A stretch of 64,000 nucleotides of DNA from Arenimonas terrae (GCF_006265115.1 NZ_SMDR01000001.1:248001-312000); one strand, 5' to 3'. Shown: positions 1-8,829, counted from the first letter of the stretch. Numbers and translations are program-made. The notes: a model not told the origin generated them from the sequence alone.

Positions 1-264
1 GTCGGCTTCCCGCGCTGGCTGTACGGCCAGAAGAACTTCGCCGCGGCGACGCCGACCTTCAACCTGCAGTGGTTCTCGGGCTTCTCGCCGCTGTCGGCGC
101 CGGTCGGCCTGACCGGCACGGCGGCCGGCACCGGCACCCGCACCCTGGCGACGAACAACGTCACCGACATGTCGGTGAACGCCAACTTCACCGGTGCGCT
201 GTCCGGCACCTGGACGCAGAACCGCGCCGTGGCCCTGCTGTCGCAGCGAAAGAACTGCCAGTAA
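1..264 (+). CDS. C-terminal end of an unidentified, probably secreted protein (5' truncated)
   Basis: Frame 1 is open from the first base to a TAA at 262-264, giving 87 residues of the end of a longer protein. The composition is rich in Gly, Thr, Ala, Asn and Ser with spaced aromatic residues (for example NLQWFSGF and LSGTWTQN). That is typical of extracellular beta-rich domains, and the chain ends in a lone Cys (RKNCQ). A strong intrinsic terminator follows 20 bp later, which supports this being a genuine gene end. I do not recognise the family, and the N-terminal part needed for naming lies outside the window. Confidence 0.6.
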   Translation, partial: VGFPRWLYGQKNFAAATPTFNLQWFSGFSPLSAPVGLTGTAAGTGTRTLATNNVTDMSVNANFTGALSGTWTQNRAVALLSQRKNCQ

Positions 265-284
265 GCCCGGCGTCTGCCGGCATC

Positions 285-313
285 ACGGGGCCCTTCGGGG
301 CCCCGTTTTTTTT
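285..313 (+). terminator. Intrinsic terminator with UUCG tetraloop
   Basis: A GC-rich stem (CGGGGCCC paired with GGGCCCCG, 286-305) closes on a C(UUCG)G tetraloop and is followed by eight T residues (306-313). It ends the transcript of the truncated gene at the left edge. Confidence 0.92.
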
Positions 314-413
314 GCCATGGCCCGCCTCTGGTTATCAGCGAATAACCGGGGGCGGGTGCGGCCACCGCCCGGCGGCCGCATAATCGGCGGCATCCTTTCC
401 CCGGTTCCGGTCC

Positions 414-1562
414 ATGCAGATTCCCACCAAGCTCCCGAAGGTCGGCACGACCATCTTCACCGTGATGTCCCAGCTGGCCCTCGAGCACCAGGCCGTGAAC
501 CTGGGGCAGGGCTTCCCGGATTTCCCGGTGCCGCCGCGCCTGGTCGACGAGCTGGCCCGGGCGATGGCCGAGGGCAAGAACCAGTACGCGCCGATGACCG
601 GCATCCCGGCCCTGCGCCAGGCGATCGCCGCCAAGACCGAGCGCTGCTACGGCCGCCGTGTCGACGCCGACGCCGAGATCACCGTCACCAGCGGCGCCAG
701 CGAGGCGATCTTCAACGCCATCCACGCCGTGGTGCGGCCGGGCGAGGAAGTGGTGGTGCTCGATCCCTGCTACGACTGCTACGAGCCGGCGATCGACCTG
801 GCCGGCGCGAAAGCCGTGCACGTGCCGCTGGATCCGGTGGACTTCTCGGTCGACTGGCAGCGCGTGCGCGACGCGATCACCCCGCGTACCCGGATGCTGA
901 TGGTCAATACGCCGCACAATCCGTCCGGCGCGATGTTCACCGCCGCGGACATGGCGGCGCTGGCGGACATCCTGCGCGGCACCGGCATCGTGCTGCTGTC
1001 GGACGAAGTCTACGAACACATCATCTTCGACGGCCGCCGCCACGAGAGCGTGCTGCGCTACCCCGAGCTGGCCGAGCGCGCTTTCGTGATCTCCAGCTTC
1101 GGCAAGACCTACCACTGCACCGGCTGGAAGATCGGCTACGCGATCGCGCCGCCGGCGCTGAGCGCCGAGTTCCGCAAGGTGCACCAGTACAACACCTTCT
1201 GCACCTTCGCCCCGGCGCAGTGGGCCTTCGCGGCGATGATCGCGCAGGAGCCGGAACACTACGACGGGCTGGGCGCCTTCTACCAGGCCAAGCGCGACCG
1301 CTTCCGCAAGCAGCTCGAGACCACGCGCCTGAAGCCGCTGCCGGTGCCGGGCGGGTATTTCCAGCTGGTGGATTATTCGGCGGTGAGCGACCTGGACGAT
1401 GCCGCCTTCTGCCGCTGGCTCACCATCGAGAAGGGCGTGGCGGCGATCCCGCTGTCGCCCTTCTACGAGACGCCGCCGAAGGGGCAGCGTCTGGCGCGGC
1501 TGTGCTTCGCCAAGGTCGAGAGCACGCTCGATGCGGCGATCGAACGGCTGCAGGGGCTTTGA
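414..1562 (+). CDS. ybdL: Methionine aminotransferase (class I/II PLP aminotransferase, YbdL type)
   Basis: This is a 382-residue fold-type I aminotransferase. The Schiff-base lysine is K231 in SSFGKTYHCTGWKIGY, the PLP-phosphate and substrate region carries NTPHNPSGA, and the N-terminal stretch NLGQGFPDFPVP is typical of the kynurenine/glutamine/methionine transaminase group. YbdL-type enzymes prefer methionine and aromatic amino acids, or in reverse the 2-oxo acids such as 4-methylthio-2-oxobutyrate. The next gene starts 3 bp downstream and encodes an omega-amidase. That pairing suggests glutamine is the amino donor and that the resulting 2-oxoglutaramate is removed by the neighbour. This is the last step of methionine salvage, so a role with mtnA (18345-19403) is plausible. 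Substrate preference is inferred from family and context. Confidence 0.88.
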   Translation: MQIPTKLPKVGTTIFTVMSQLALEHQAVNLGQGFPDFPVPPRLVDELARAMAEGKNQYAPMTGIPALRQAIAAKTERCYGRRVDADAEITVTSGASEAIFNAIHAVVRPGEEVVVLDPCYDCYEPAIDLAGAKAVHVPLDPVDFSVDWQRVRDAITPRTRMLMVNTPHNPSGAMFTAADMAALADILRGTGIVLLSDEVYEHIIFDGRRHESVLRYPELAERAFVISSFGKTYHCTGWKIGYAIAPPALSAEFRKVHQYNTFCTFAPAQWAFAAMIAQEPEHYDGLGAFYQAKRDRFRKQLETTRLKPLPVPGGYFQLVDYSAVSDLDDAAFCRWLTIEKGVAAIPLSPFYETPPKGQRLARLCFAKVESTLDAAIERLQGL

Positions 1563-1565
1563 ACC

Positions 1566-2363
1566 ATGGATGACCTTCGTGTCTCTTTGGTCCAGGGCGA
1601 CACCGTCTGGCACGACCCGGCGGCGAACCGGGCGATGTACGCCGACCTGATCGCGCCGCTGGCCGGCCGCACCGACCTGGTGCTGCTGCCGGAAACCTTC
1701 ACCTCCGGTTTCAGCAACGAGGCTCTGGCCTCGGCCGAAGGCATGGACGGCCCGACCGTGGCCTGGATCCGCGACCAGGCCCGGCAGCTGGGCGCCGTGG
1801 TCACCGGCAGCGTGCAGATCCGCGAAGGCGAGGGTGTCTACAACCGCCTGCTGTGGGCAACGCCGGACGGCAGCCTGAAGCATTACGACAAGCGGCACCT
1901 GTTCCGCATGGCGAAGGAGCACGAGCGCTATGCATCCGGGCGCGAGCGGCTCACGGTCGAGCTCAAGGGGTGGCGGGTTTGTCCATTGGTCTGCTACGAC
2001 CTGCGCTTCCCGGTGTTCATCCGCAACCGCTACGGCGTCGAGGCGCCGGAGCGTTTCGACTACGACCTGCTGCTGTTCGTCGCCAACTGGCCCAGCCCGC
2101 GCCGCTACGCCTGGCAGACCCTGCTGCGCGCGCGGGCGATCGAGAACCTGAGCTATGTCGCCGCCGTGAACCGGGTCGGCACCGACGGCAACGGCCATCC
2201 CTACAGCGGCGACAGCGTCGCGCTGGATTTCCTGGGCCAGCCCCTGATGGAGTTCGGCGCGCAGGTGCAGGTGGCCACCACCACGCTGTCGGCCGCGGCG
2301 CTGGCCGGGCACCGCGAGCGCTTCCCGGCCCAGCTCGACGCCGACCGCTTCGACCTGCACTGA
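1566..2363 (+). CDS. yafV: Omega-amidase (nitrilase-superfamily, YafV/Nit2 type)
   Basis: This 265-residue carbon-nitrogen hydrolase has all three catalytic residues: E43 in LLPETFTSGF, K109 in YDKRHLF and C143 in PLVCYDLRFPVF. The CYDLRFP signature is typical of the YafV/Nit2 branch, which hydrolyses 2-oxoglutaramate and 2-oxosuccinamate to 2-oxo acid plus ammonia in the cytoplasm. The start lies 3 bp after the aminotransferase stop, so the two are co-transcribed and probably translationally linked. Together they make glutamine-dependent transamination effectively irreversible. The length matches the family and nothing is missing. Confidence 0.92.
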   Translation: MDDLRVSLVQGDTVWHDPAANRAMYADLIAPLAGRTDLVLLPETFTSGFSNEALASAEGMDGPTVAWIRDQARQLGAVVTGSVQIREGEGVYNRLLWATPDGSLKHYDKRHLFRMAKEHERYASGRERLTVELKGWRVCPLVCYDLRFPVFIRNRYGVEAPERFDYDLLLFVANWPSPRRYAWQTLLRARAIENLSYVAAVNRVGTDGNGHPYSGDSVALDFLGQPLMEFGAQVQVATTTLSAAALAGHRERFPAQLDADRFDLH

Positions 2364-2379
2364 GACTCGGAGCCGGGGC

Positions 2380-2410
2380 AAAAAAGAACCCGCCGTGAGG
2401 CGGGTTCTTC
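2380..2410. terminator. Bidirectional terminator between yafV and rluB
   Basis: A perfect 9-bp stem, GAACCCGCC (2386-2394) with GGCGGGTTC (2399-2407), has a GTGA loop. It is flanked by AAAAAA on the left and TTCATT on the right. The minus-strand reading ends in a clean U-tract and serves rluB. The plus-strand reading has a shorter one and serves yafV. Confidence 0.88.
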
Positions 2411-2428
2411 ATTCGTGCGGCGGGCCGA

Positions 2429-4093
2429 TCAGTCGTCGGACGGCAGGCCTTCCGGCCGCTTCTTCTTGAACGCCGGCGGGCCGCCCGGGCCCGGCTTGCG
2501 CGGGCCGCGGTTGCCGTCCGGACGCGGACCACGCGGCTGGCCGTAGGGGCTGGCGCCCGCCGGCTTGTTGCCGCGTGGACCGGCGGGACCGCGCGAATGG
2601 CCGTAGGGCGCGTCGCCGGCCGGCTTCGGACCGCGCGGACCGCGCTGGCCGTAGGGGCTGTCGCCCTGCGGACGCGGGCCGCGGTCGTTGAACGGACGCG
2701 CACCCTGCGGACGCGGACCGGAGGGCTTGCCGCCCGGACGCTGGCCGCGCGGCGGCGCGACCTTCGAGCCGGTCTCGACACCCTCGGGCACGTACCAGCT
2801 GCGGAACGCCGCCGGGTTGTTGTCGTGGGCGTTGTGGTGGGTCGGCTGCGCGTCGCCGCGCGGTGCGCGCGGCTTCTTGTTGAAGCCGCCGGCGTTGCCG
2901 CCCGGGCCGCCGGCGCGGTTGCCGAAGTTGTCGTCGCGCGGACCGCGCGGACCCGGCGCGCCGCCGGGCTTGCTGCGGAAGGGCTTGGCGCCCGGGCCGC
3001 CGGGACGCGCGCCGCGCGGCGCGTCGGTACCCATCGGGCCCGAGAACGGCTTGCCGCCGCCCGCGCCGCGCTTGCCCTTGCCGCCGAAGGGCTTGCCGGC
3101 GCCGGCCCCCGGACGGCCGCGGCCGCGGGGGTTCTTTTCCTCGCGCACGTGGTCGAAGCGGCGCAGCTCGCGCGCTTCGTCATCCACCGAACCGTTGACG
3201 TAGGAGGCCTGCTTGCGGTCCTTGCCGACGCGGATTTCGGTCGGGCGCGACTTGCGCTGGCCGATCACCGGCTGCAGGGTCAGCACCGGCGGGTTTTCCT
3301 CGAGCTTGAACTGGGCGCGCAGCTGCTCGACCTGGTCGGCCGGCATTTCCTCGCAGTGGCCGCGCTTGAGCAGGCGGGGCAGGTGCACGCTGCCGTACTT
3401 CACGCGCTTGAGGCGGCTGACCTGGAAGCCCTGCGATTCCCACAGGCGGCGCACTTCGCGGTTGCGACCCTCGGTCAGCACGACCTTGAACCAGGCGTGC
3501 GAATCGGAGCTGCCGATGCGCTCGATCTCGTCGAACTTGGCCGGGCCGTCCTCCAGCGCGACGCCGCGCGCGAGGCGGTCGACCACGTTGTCGGGCACTT
3601 CGCCGTGGATGCGGCAGACGTATTCGCGGGCGATGCCGCTGGACGGGTGCATCAGGGCATTGGCCAGCTCGCCGTCGGTGGTGAGCAGCAGCAGGCCGGT
3701 GGTGTTGATGTCGAGGCGGCCCACGGCGATCCAGCGCGCGCCCTTGAGGCGGGGCAGGGACTCGAACACGGTCGGGCGGCCTTCGGGGTCTTCGCGCGTG
3801 GTGACTTCGCCTTCGGGCTTGTTGTACAGCAGCACGCTGGCCGGTTCGGTCAGCGCGGTGGCCACGAAGGTCTTGCCGTCGAGGTCGATGCGGTCGCCGC
3901 CCTTCACCGACTGCCCGGTCTGGGCGACGGTGCCGTTGACCTTGACCAGGCCCTGGGCGATGCGTTCCTCGAGCGCGCGGCGCGAGCCCAGGCCGGCCTG
4001 GGCGAGCACCTTGTGCAGGCGCTCCTCGACCTTGGCGGCGGGCTCGCTGCCCTTGAGGCGCAGCGAGAGGGTCTTTTTCGGTTTGTCGCTCAT
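2429..4093 (-). CDS. rluB: 23S rRNA pseudouridine(2605) synthase RluB with long Gly/Pro/Arg-rich tail
   Basis: The N-terminal half is a standard RsuA/RluB-type enzyme. An S4 RNA-binding domain (about residues 20-70, LHKVLAQAGLGSRRALEERI) precedes the catalytic domain with D128 in GRLDINTTGLLLLTTDG and the EGRNREVRRLWESQGF motif near residue 205. It isomerises a uridine in helix 93 of 23S rRNA during 50S assembly. From about residue 318 to the end (554) the protein becomes a low-complexity tail rich in Gly, Pro, Arg and Lys. It contains three imperfect PYG-x-RGP units near the C-terminus. E. coli RluB is about 290 residues, so nearly half of this protein is extension. The start codon overlaps the scpB stop by one base (TAATG), so it is the last gene of scpA-scpB-rluB. 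Confidence 0.93.
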   Translation of the reverse strand: MSDKPKKTLSLRLKGSEPAAKVEERLHKVLAQAGLGSRRALEERIAQGLVKVNGTVAQTGQSVKGGDRIDLDGKTFVATALTEPASVLLYNKPEGEVTTREDPEGRPTVFESLPRLKGARWIAVGRLDINTTGLLLLTTDGELANALMHPSSGIAREYVCRIHGEVPDNVVDRLARGVALEDGPAKFDEIERIGSSDSHAWFKVVLTEGRNREVRRLWESQGFQVSRLKRVKYGSVHLPRLLKRGHCEEMPADQVEQLRAQFKLEENPPVLTLQPVIGQRKSRPTEIRVGKDRKQASYVNGSVDDEARELRRFDHVREEKNPRGRGRPGAGAGKPFGGKGKRGAGGGKPFSGPMGTDAPRGARPGGPGAKPFRSKPGGAPGPRGPRDDNFGNRAGGPGGNAGGFNKKPRAPRGDAQPTHHNAHDNNPAAFRSWYVPEGVETGSKVAPPRGQRPGGKPSGPRPQGARPFNDRGPRPQGDSPYGQRGPRGPKPAGDAPYGHSRGPAGPRGNKPAGASPYGQPRGPRPDGNRGPRKPGPGGPPAFKKKRPEGLPSDD

Positions 4094-4869
4094 TACTTCT
4101 GCTCCGGCTCGGCGTCGTCGCCGGCCTCTGGATGGGAATGCGCAGTCGTCGTCTCGACGGTGCGGTCGTCTTGCGTCTGGTCATCGGCTTCGTCGGCCTC
4201 GTCGGCCGACTCGTCTTCGTCGTGTCCGCCGTCTTCGTCGGTTTCGCCGTCCTCGTCGGCCACGTCGTCGAGGCTGGCGGCGAGCGCCGCGCTGGCCACG
4301 CCGGCGGGCGCGATGTCGAAGGGCAGCTGCGGCTCGAGCTCGGGGATGTCCTTGAGTTCGGCCAGCGGCGGCAGTTCGTCCAGGCTCTTGAGCCCGAAGT
4401 AGTCGAGGAAGCCCTTGGTGGTGCCGAACAGCTCCGGGCGGCCCGGCACGTCGCGGTGGCCGACCGAGCGGATCCACTCGCGCTCTTCGAGCATCTTGAT
4501 CATGTTGGCGTTGACGCTGACGCCGCGGATCTGTTCGATCTCGCCGCGGGTGATCGGCTGGCGGTAGGCGATCAGGGCCAGCGTTTCCAGCGTCGCCCGG
4601 GTGTATTTGGTCTGGCGCTCGGTCCACAGGCGGGCGACCCAGCCGTGCACCTCGGCCTTGACCTGGAAGCGGAAACCCGAGGCCACCTCGACCAGCTCGA
4701 CGCCGCGGTCGGCGCTGGCCTCGCGCAGGTCGGCGATGGCCTGCTCGAGCGAGCCCGGCGGCGCCGGCTCGTCCTCGGGGAACAGCCCGGCCAGCTGCGC
4801 CAGGGTGAGCGGTTGCGGGGCGGCCAGCAGGGCGGCCTCGACGATCTGTCGGATCAGGGTCTGGTCCAT
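4093..4869 (-). CDS. scpB: Segregation and condensation protein ScpB
   Basis: This 258-residue protein has the two winged-helix domains of ScpB. The core motif is TRATLETLALIAYRQPIT (near residue 90), followed by IRGVSVNANMIKMLEEREW and RPELFGTTKGFLDYFGL. ScpB dimerises and binds the ScpA kleisin to complete the Smc condensin complex on the nucleoid. After about residue 200 it has a strongly acidic tail (Asp/Glu runs), common in proteobacterial ScpB. It overlaps rluB by one base and follows scpA by 22 bp. The partner smc is at 9307-12804. Confidence 0.96.
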   Translation of the reverse strand: MDQTLIRQIVEAALLAAPQPLTLAQLAGLFPEDEPAPPGSLEQAIADLREASADRGVELVEVASGFRFQVKAEVHGWVARLWTERQTKYTRATLETLALIAYRQPITRGEIEQIRGVSVNANMIKMLEEREWIRSVGHRDVPGRPELFGTTKGFLDYFGLKSLDELPPLAELKDIPELEPQLPFDIAPAGVASAALAASLDDVADEDGETDEDGGHDEDESADEADEADDQTQDDRTVETTTAHSHPEAGDDAEPEQK

Positions 4870-4891
4870 GGATTCGCGGGTTGGAGTGGAC

Positions 4892-5797
4892 TTACGCGGC
4901 CGGCGCGTCGGCGCCGTCCGAGGTCGGTTCGGGGAGTTCGATGTCGGTGGCCTCGCCGTCGCCGGCGGCCAGAGACTTCACGTAGATCGGTGCCAGCGGC
5001 GCTTCCTGCACGATCTCGAGCAGCTGTTCCTTGGCCAGTTCGAGGATCGACAGGAAAGTGACCACCACGCCCAGGCGGCCTTCCTCGGCGTTGAACAGGG
5101 TCTCGAAGCCGTGGAACTGGCCGTCGCCCAGCTTCGACAGCACCTCGCCCATGCGCTGGCGGACGCTCAGGGCCTCGCGCTTGATCGCGTGGTGGGTGAA
5201 CAGCTCGGCGCGCTTGAGCACGTCGCGCAGGGCCAGCAGCATCTCGCGCAGGTCCACCGGCGGCGGCACCTTGACCGCGGCCCGCTCCGGTACGTGGGCG
5301 TGCACGACGGCGGTGTCGCGGTCCAGGCGGTCGAGGCCGTCGATGTCCTCGGCGGCCTTCTTGAAACGCTCGTACTCCTGCAGGCGGCGCACCAGCTCGG
5401 CGCGCGGGTCGCCTTCCAGGCCTTCCTCGGCGGGCGGGCGGGGCAGCAGCATGCGCGACTTGATCTCGGCGAGCATGGCGGCCATCACCAGGTACTCGGC
5501 GGCGAGGTCGAAGCGCAGGTCCTGCATCACTCCGATGTATTCGACGTACTGCCGGGTGATCTCGGCGACGGGGATGTCCAGGATGTTCAGGTTCTGCCGG
5601 CGGATCAGGTAGAGCAGCAGGTCCAGCGGGCCCTCGAAGGCCTCGAGGATGACTTCCAGCGCGTCCGGCGGGATGTACAGGTCCTGCGGCATCTGCAGCA
5701 CCGGCTGGCCCAGGACCATCGCCAGCGGCATTTCCTGCTGCTGGGGCGGCACGGGGAAGGTCGGATGCTCCGCTTCGGGCGCGGTGTGTTCGCTCAT
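4892..5797 (-). CDS. scpA: Segregation and condensation protein ScpA (kleisin)
   Basis: This 301-residue kleisin subunit of Smc-ScpAB carries the diagnostic FEGPLDLLLYLIRRQNLNILDIP segment (about residues 53-75) and the DLAAEYLVMAAMLAEIKSRMLLP motif. A C-terminal winged helix (FLSILELAKEQLLEI) contacts the Smc head. ScpA bridges the two Smc ATPase heads and recruits ScpB. An N-terminal extension of about 45 residues rich in Pro and Gln precedes the kleisin domain. It is the first gene of the scpA-scpB-rluB unit, 83 bp after yciO, which may share its transcript. Confidence 0.95.
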   Translation of the reverse strand: MSEHTAPEAEHPTFPVPPQQQEMPLAMVLGQPVLQMPQDLYIPPDALEVILEAFEGPLDLLLYLIRRQNLNILDIPVAEITRQYVEYIGVMQDLRFDLAAEYLVMAAMLAEIKSRMLLPRPPAEEGLEGDPRAELVRRLQEYERFKKAAEDIDGLDRLDRDTAVVHAHVPERAAVKVPPPVDLREMLLALRDVLKRAELFTHHAIKREALSVRQRMGEVLSKLGDGQFHGFETLFNAEEGRLGVVVTFLSILELAKEQLLEIVQEAPLAPIYVKSLAAGDGEATDIELPEPTSDGADAPAA

Positions 5798-5880
5798 CGC
5801 AGGCTCATGGCAATCGGTGGTGCTCTCATCGAGCGGGGCCCCCTCCGGGCCGGGGTGGTGCGGGACATCGGCGGATCGGA

Positions 5881-6507
5881 CTAGAGGGCGACCGGGTGGA
5901 AACCCTGGCGCACCACCACGGGTTGATCGCCCGTGCAGTCCACGATGCTGGTCGGGCCGGGCTCGCAGTCCTCGGCATCCAGCATCACATCGGCCCAGCG
6001 CAACCAGCGCTCGGCTACCCCTTCGGCCTCGTGGCTGGTCGGATGCGGATCATCCGGCAGCACCAGGCTGGTCGACAGCAAGGGCTCACCCATCGCTTCC
6101 AGCAAGGTCCTGGCGACCACGTGGTCGGGCAGGCGTATGCCGATGTCGCGGCGCTTGCTGCGGCCGCTGTTCTTGATGCGCTTGGGCAGGTCCGCGGAGG
6201 CCGGAAGGATGAAGGTGCAGGGTCCGGGGGTCAGCGATCGCATCAGCCGGAAGGCCGGATCGTCGAGCCGGGCCAAGCGGCCGGCCTCACTCAATTGCCG
6301 ACAGAGTAAGGTGAAAGGGTGTCGGCTGTCCAGCTCGCGCAGGCGCTGGACGCGCTCCTCGGCCTCCTTCCCGTTCAGGGTCCAGACCAAGGAGTAGCCC
6401 GCGTCGGTGGGCAGCAGCGCCAAGCCTCCGGCCCTCAGGATGCCCGCCGCCTTTTCGACGAGGCGGGCCTGGGGATTGATGGGGTGCACGCTGAGACGTT
6501 CGGACAT
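5881..6507 (-). CDS. yciO: YciO-family protein (Sua5/YciO/YrdC fold)
   Basis: The 208 residues form one YrdC-like domain. It includes the substrate-binding stretches LLPTDAGYSLVW, HPFTLLCRQLSE and RRDIGIRLPDH. The LLSTSL segment replaces the SxN triad residue typical of TsaC/Sua5, as in E. coli YciO, so this is better called YciO than the essential tRNA threonylcarbamoyladenylate synthase. YciO can make threonylcarbamoyl-AMP in vitro but is generally not the main enzyme. It is transcribed toward scpA and is divergent from the S9 peptidase across 99 bp. Confidence 0.85.
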   Translation of the reverse strand: MSERLSVHPINPQARLVEKAAGILRAGGLALLPTDAGYSLVWTLNGKEAEERVQRLRELDSRHPFTLLCRQLSEAGRLARLDDPAFRLMRSLTPGPCTFILPASADLPKRIKNSGRSKRRDIGIRLPDHVVARTLLEAMGEPLLSTSLVLPDDPHPTSHEAEGVAERWLRWADVMLDAEDCEPGPTSIVDCTGDQPVVVRQGFHPVAL

Positions 6508-6606
6508 GCCCCGATTGTGCCCGTCCCGTCCGCCCGGAGCGAGGGCGATGCACCCCGGGCGCCGGCTGGGCTAGATTGGCGGCCCACGAAGCCATCTCCT
6601 CGACGC

Positions 6607-8517
6607 ATGCGCCTGTCCATCCTGATGTTCCTGGCGTTCGTGCCCGGGCTGGTCGCCGCGGACGCCCCGTCGGCGCCGGTTCCGCTCGAGCACTTCATCC
6701 AGCCCAACGATTTCGACATGCTGCGCATCTCGCCCGATGGCGAGCACTACGCGGTGTCCGTGCCCTACGGCGACCGCACCGCGCTGGCGGTGCTGCGGGC
6801 CAGGGACCTCAAGCAGACGGCCTTCGTCACCTTCGCGCGCGATGCCCATGTCTCCGGCTTCGTCTGGGTCAACCCGCGGCAGATCGTCTACTCGGTCGCC
6901 AGCCAGGGAGGCCGCCTGGCGGCGCCCCGCGAGACCGGCTACCTGTATCGCGTCAACGCCGACGGCAGCGGCGCCCAGCCGGTCAATGCCAAGGTCCGGA
7001 TGTGGCTGGCCGACGAGCTGCGGGACGACGACGACCGGATCCTGGTCGGCTACGTCGACTCCTGGGGTTCGGGTGTGGGCAAGGTCCGGCTTGACACGGG
7101 CGAGATCGATTACATCAGCACCCGGTCGCCGCTCAGCGGCACCGACGTGTACTTCGACCACGCGGGCGAACTGCGCCTGGTGTCGGGTTACTGGAACCGC
7201 GAACACACGCCGCGCCTTTACCTGAAGAAGGGCGGCGTGGAGTGGCATCACGTCAACGTCCAGGAGCGCACCGGCGATTCGGTCGACGTGCTGGGTTTTT
7301 CCGCCGACAACCGGCTGGCCTACCTCGCCGTGGGCCGCGGGTCCGGCACCGTCGGGCTCGAGACACTGGACTTGGAAACCCATGTGCGGGCGCCCCTGCT
7401 CGAAGGGCAGCGCGTCGACCTCAACAGCGTGCTCAGGTCCCCTGTCGACGGGGGCGTCATCCTCGCGCGTTACCTGGACGGCAAGCCCAAGCTGCTGCCC
7501 GTACGCCCGGAGGACCGATTCACCCGCGAACTCCTGAAGCTCGAGCGCGCCTTTCCCGATGCCTACGTCCAGCCCACTTCCTACACGCGGGATGGCGGCA
7601 AGGGGGTCTATCTGGTGTCATCGGACGTCAATTCCGGCGACTTCTATCTGGTCGACCACCAGGCGGGGAAGGCGGCGCTCATCGCCTCGCGCAACACGCG
7701 GCTCGATCCCGAACGCATGGCAACGATGCGGCCGTTCCGGTTCAAGGCCCGCGACGGCGAGGAGATCGAAGGTTTCCTGACGGTGCCGCGTTCGGCGGGC
7801 GGCGAGCCGGCGCCGATGGTGGTGATGCCGCATGGGGGACCGAAGGGCATATTCGACATCTGGGGCTTCGACCAGGACGTGCAGATCCTCGCCAGCCGGG
7901 GTTACGCGGTGCTGCAGGTGAACTTCCGCGGGTCCGGCAACTATGGCCGCCGCTTCCGCGAGCTGGGCAACGGCGAGTGGGGCGGCAAGATGCAGGACGA
8001 CGTCACCGACGCCACCCACTGGGCGTTGGCCCAGGGCGTGGCGGCGCCGGGGCGCATCTGCATCTATGGCGCGAGCTACGGCGCCTATTCGGCGATGATG
8101 GGCCTGGTGCGCGAGCCCGGGCTCTACGCCTGCGGCATCGGCAACGTCGGGGTTTACGACCTGCCGCGCATGTATCGCGAGGATGCCTGGGGGACCTATT
8201 ACAGCCGCGAGTACATCGACACCATGTTCGGCGACATGGACCGCAAGGCGCGGTCGCCGGTCAACCGGGCGGCGGAGATCAAGGTGCCGGTACTGCTGGG
8301 TGCGGGAGAGATGGATTCGATCGCGCCCGTGGCCCACACGCGCGACATGCACAAGGCCTTGTCCAAGGCCGGCAGGGAAGTGGAGATGGTTACCTATCCC
8401 GGCGAAGCGCATGGTTATGCGCTGGCGAAGAACGAACTCGACTGGCAGAGGCGCGTGCTGGCCCTGCTGGACCGCACCATCGGCCGGCCCGGGAAGCCGG
8501 CCGCCCCGAGCCCCTGA
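6607..8517 (+). CDS. Secreted S9-family (prolyl oligopeptidase-like) serine peptidase
   Basis: I place the start at the ATG at 6607, although the frame stays open for nearly 300 bp upstream. It is followed by a clear signal peptide (MRLSILMFLAFVPGLVAADA), giving 636 residues and a periplasmic or secreted product. The N-terminal half is a beta-propeller-like region with RISPDGEHYAVSV-type blades. The C-terminal half is an alpha/beta hydrolase with catalytic S490 (GASYGAYSAMMG), D570 (GEMDSIAP) and H602 (GEAHGYA). Such enzymes hydrolyse short peptides, often at dipeptidyl or acylaminoacyl N-termini. The specific substrate cannot be read from sequence. A TAGATT hexamer at 6572-6577 may be the -10. 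Confidence 0.88.
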   Translation: MRLSILMFLAFVPGLVAADAPSAPVPLEHFIQPNDFDMLRISPDGEHYAVSVPYGDRTALAVLRARDLKQTAFVTFARDAHVSGFVWVNPRQIVYSVASQGGRLAAPRETGYLYRVNADGSGAQPVNAKVRMWLADELRDDDDRILVGYVDSWGSGVGKVRLDTGEIDYISTRSPLSGTDVYFDHAGELRLVSGYWNREHTPRLYLKKGGVEWHHVNVQERTGDSVDVLGFSADNRLAYLAVGRGSGTVGLETLDLETHVRAPLLEGQRVDLNSVLRSPVDGGVILARYLDGKPKLLPVRPEDRFTRELLKLERAFPDAYVQPTSYTRDGGKGVYLVSSDVNSGDFYLVDHQAGKAALIASRNTRLDPERMATMRPFRFKARDGEEIEGFLTVPRSAGGEPAPMVVMPHGGPKGIFDIWGFDQDVQILASRGYAVLQVNFRGSGNYGRRFRELGNGEWGGKMQDDVTDATHWALAQGVAAPGRICIYGASYGAYSAMMGLVREPGLYACGIGNVGVYDLPRMYREDAWGTYYSREYIDTMFGDMDRKARSPVNRAAEIKVPVLLGAGEMDSIAPVAHTRDMHKALSKAGREVEMVTYPGEAHGYALAKNELDWQRRVLALLDRTIGRPGKPAAPSP

Positions 8518-8529
8518 GGAGGCGCGCAG

Positions 8530-8829
8530 ATGTGGTATCTGATCCACGGCACCGATCACCCCAACTCGCTGGAAGGCCGCAAGGCCGCGCGTCCGGCCCA
8601 TCTCGCGCGGCTGGAGTCGCTGCGTGACCAGGGCCGGCTGAAGCTGGCCGGGCCGTTGCCGGCCATCGACGCCGAGGATCCGGGTCCCGCCGGCTTCACC
8701 GGCAGCGTGATCGTGGCCGAGTTCCCCTCGCTGCAGGACGCGCGCGCCTGGGCCGATGCCGATCCCTATGTCGCGGCCGGCGTCTACGCCCGCGTCGACG
8801 TCCGTCCGCTCAAGGTCGTGCTGCCGTGA
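8530..8829 (+). CDS. YciI-like (YCII-related domain) small protein
   Basis: This 99-residue protein is a single dimeric ferredoxin-like YCII domain. It starts [13 protein letters not shown], where the fold's conserved His sits, and has a conserved [14 protein letters not shown] block near the C-terminus. Family members bind small ligands and some have dehydrochlorinase-type activity, but the physiological role of YciI is unknown. A good Shine-Dalgarno (GAGGAGG) lies just upstream, 12 bp after the peptidase stop. Its stop overlaps the bolA start (GTGA), implying translational coupling. Confidence 0.85.
   Translation: MWYLIHGTDHPNSLEGRKAARPAHLARLESLRDQGRLKLAGPLPAIDAEDPGPAGFTGSVIVAEFPSLQDARAWADADPYVAAGVYARVDVRPLKVVLP

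Noticed and set aside
5881-6507. Calling the YrdC-fold protein the essential TsaC/Sua5
   Set aside because: The STSL segment and overall sequence fit YciO, so the essential tRNA modification enzyme is probably encoded elsewhere.
6319-6606. N-terminal extension of the S9 peptidase frame
   Set aside because: It would overlap yciO antisense and hide the signal peptide; the ATG at 6607 is the sensible start.
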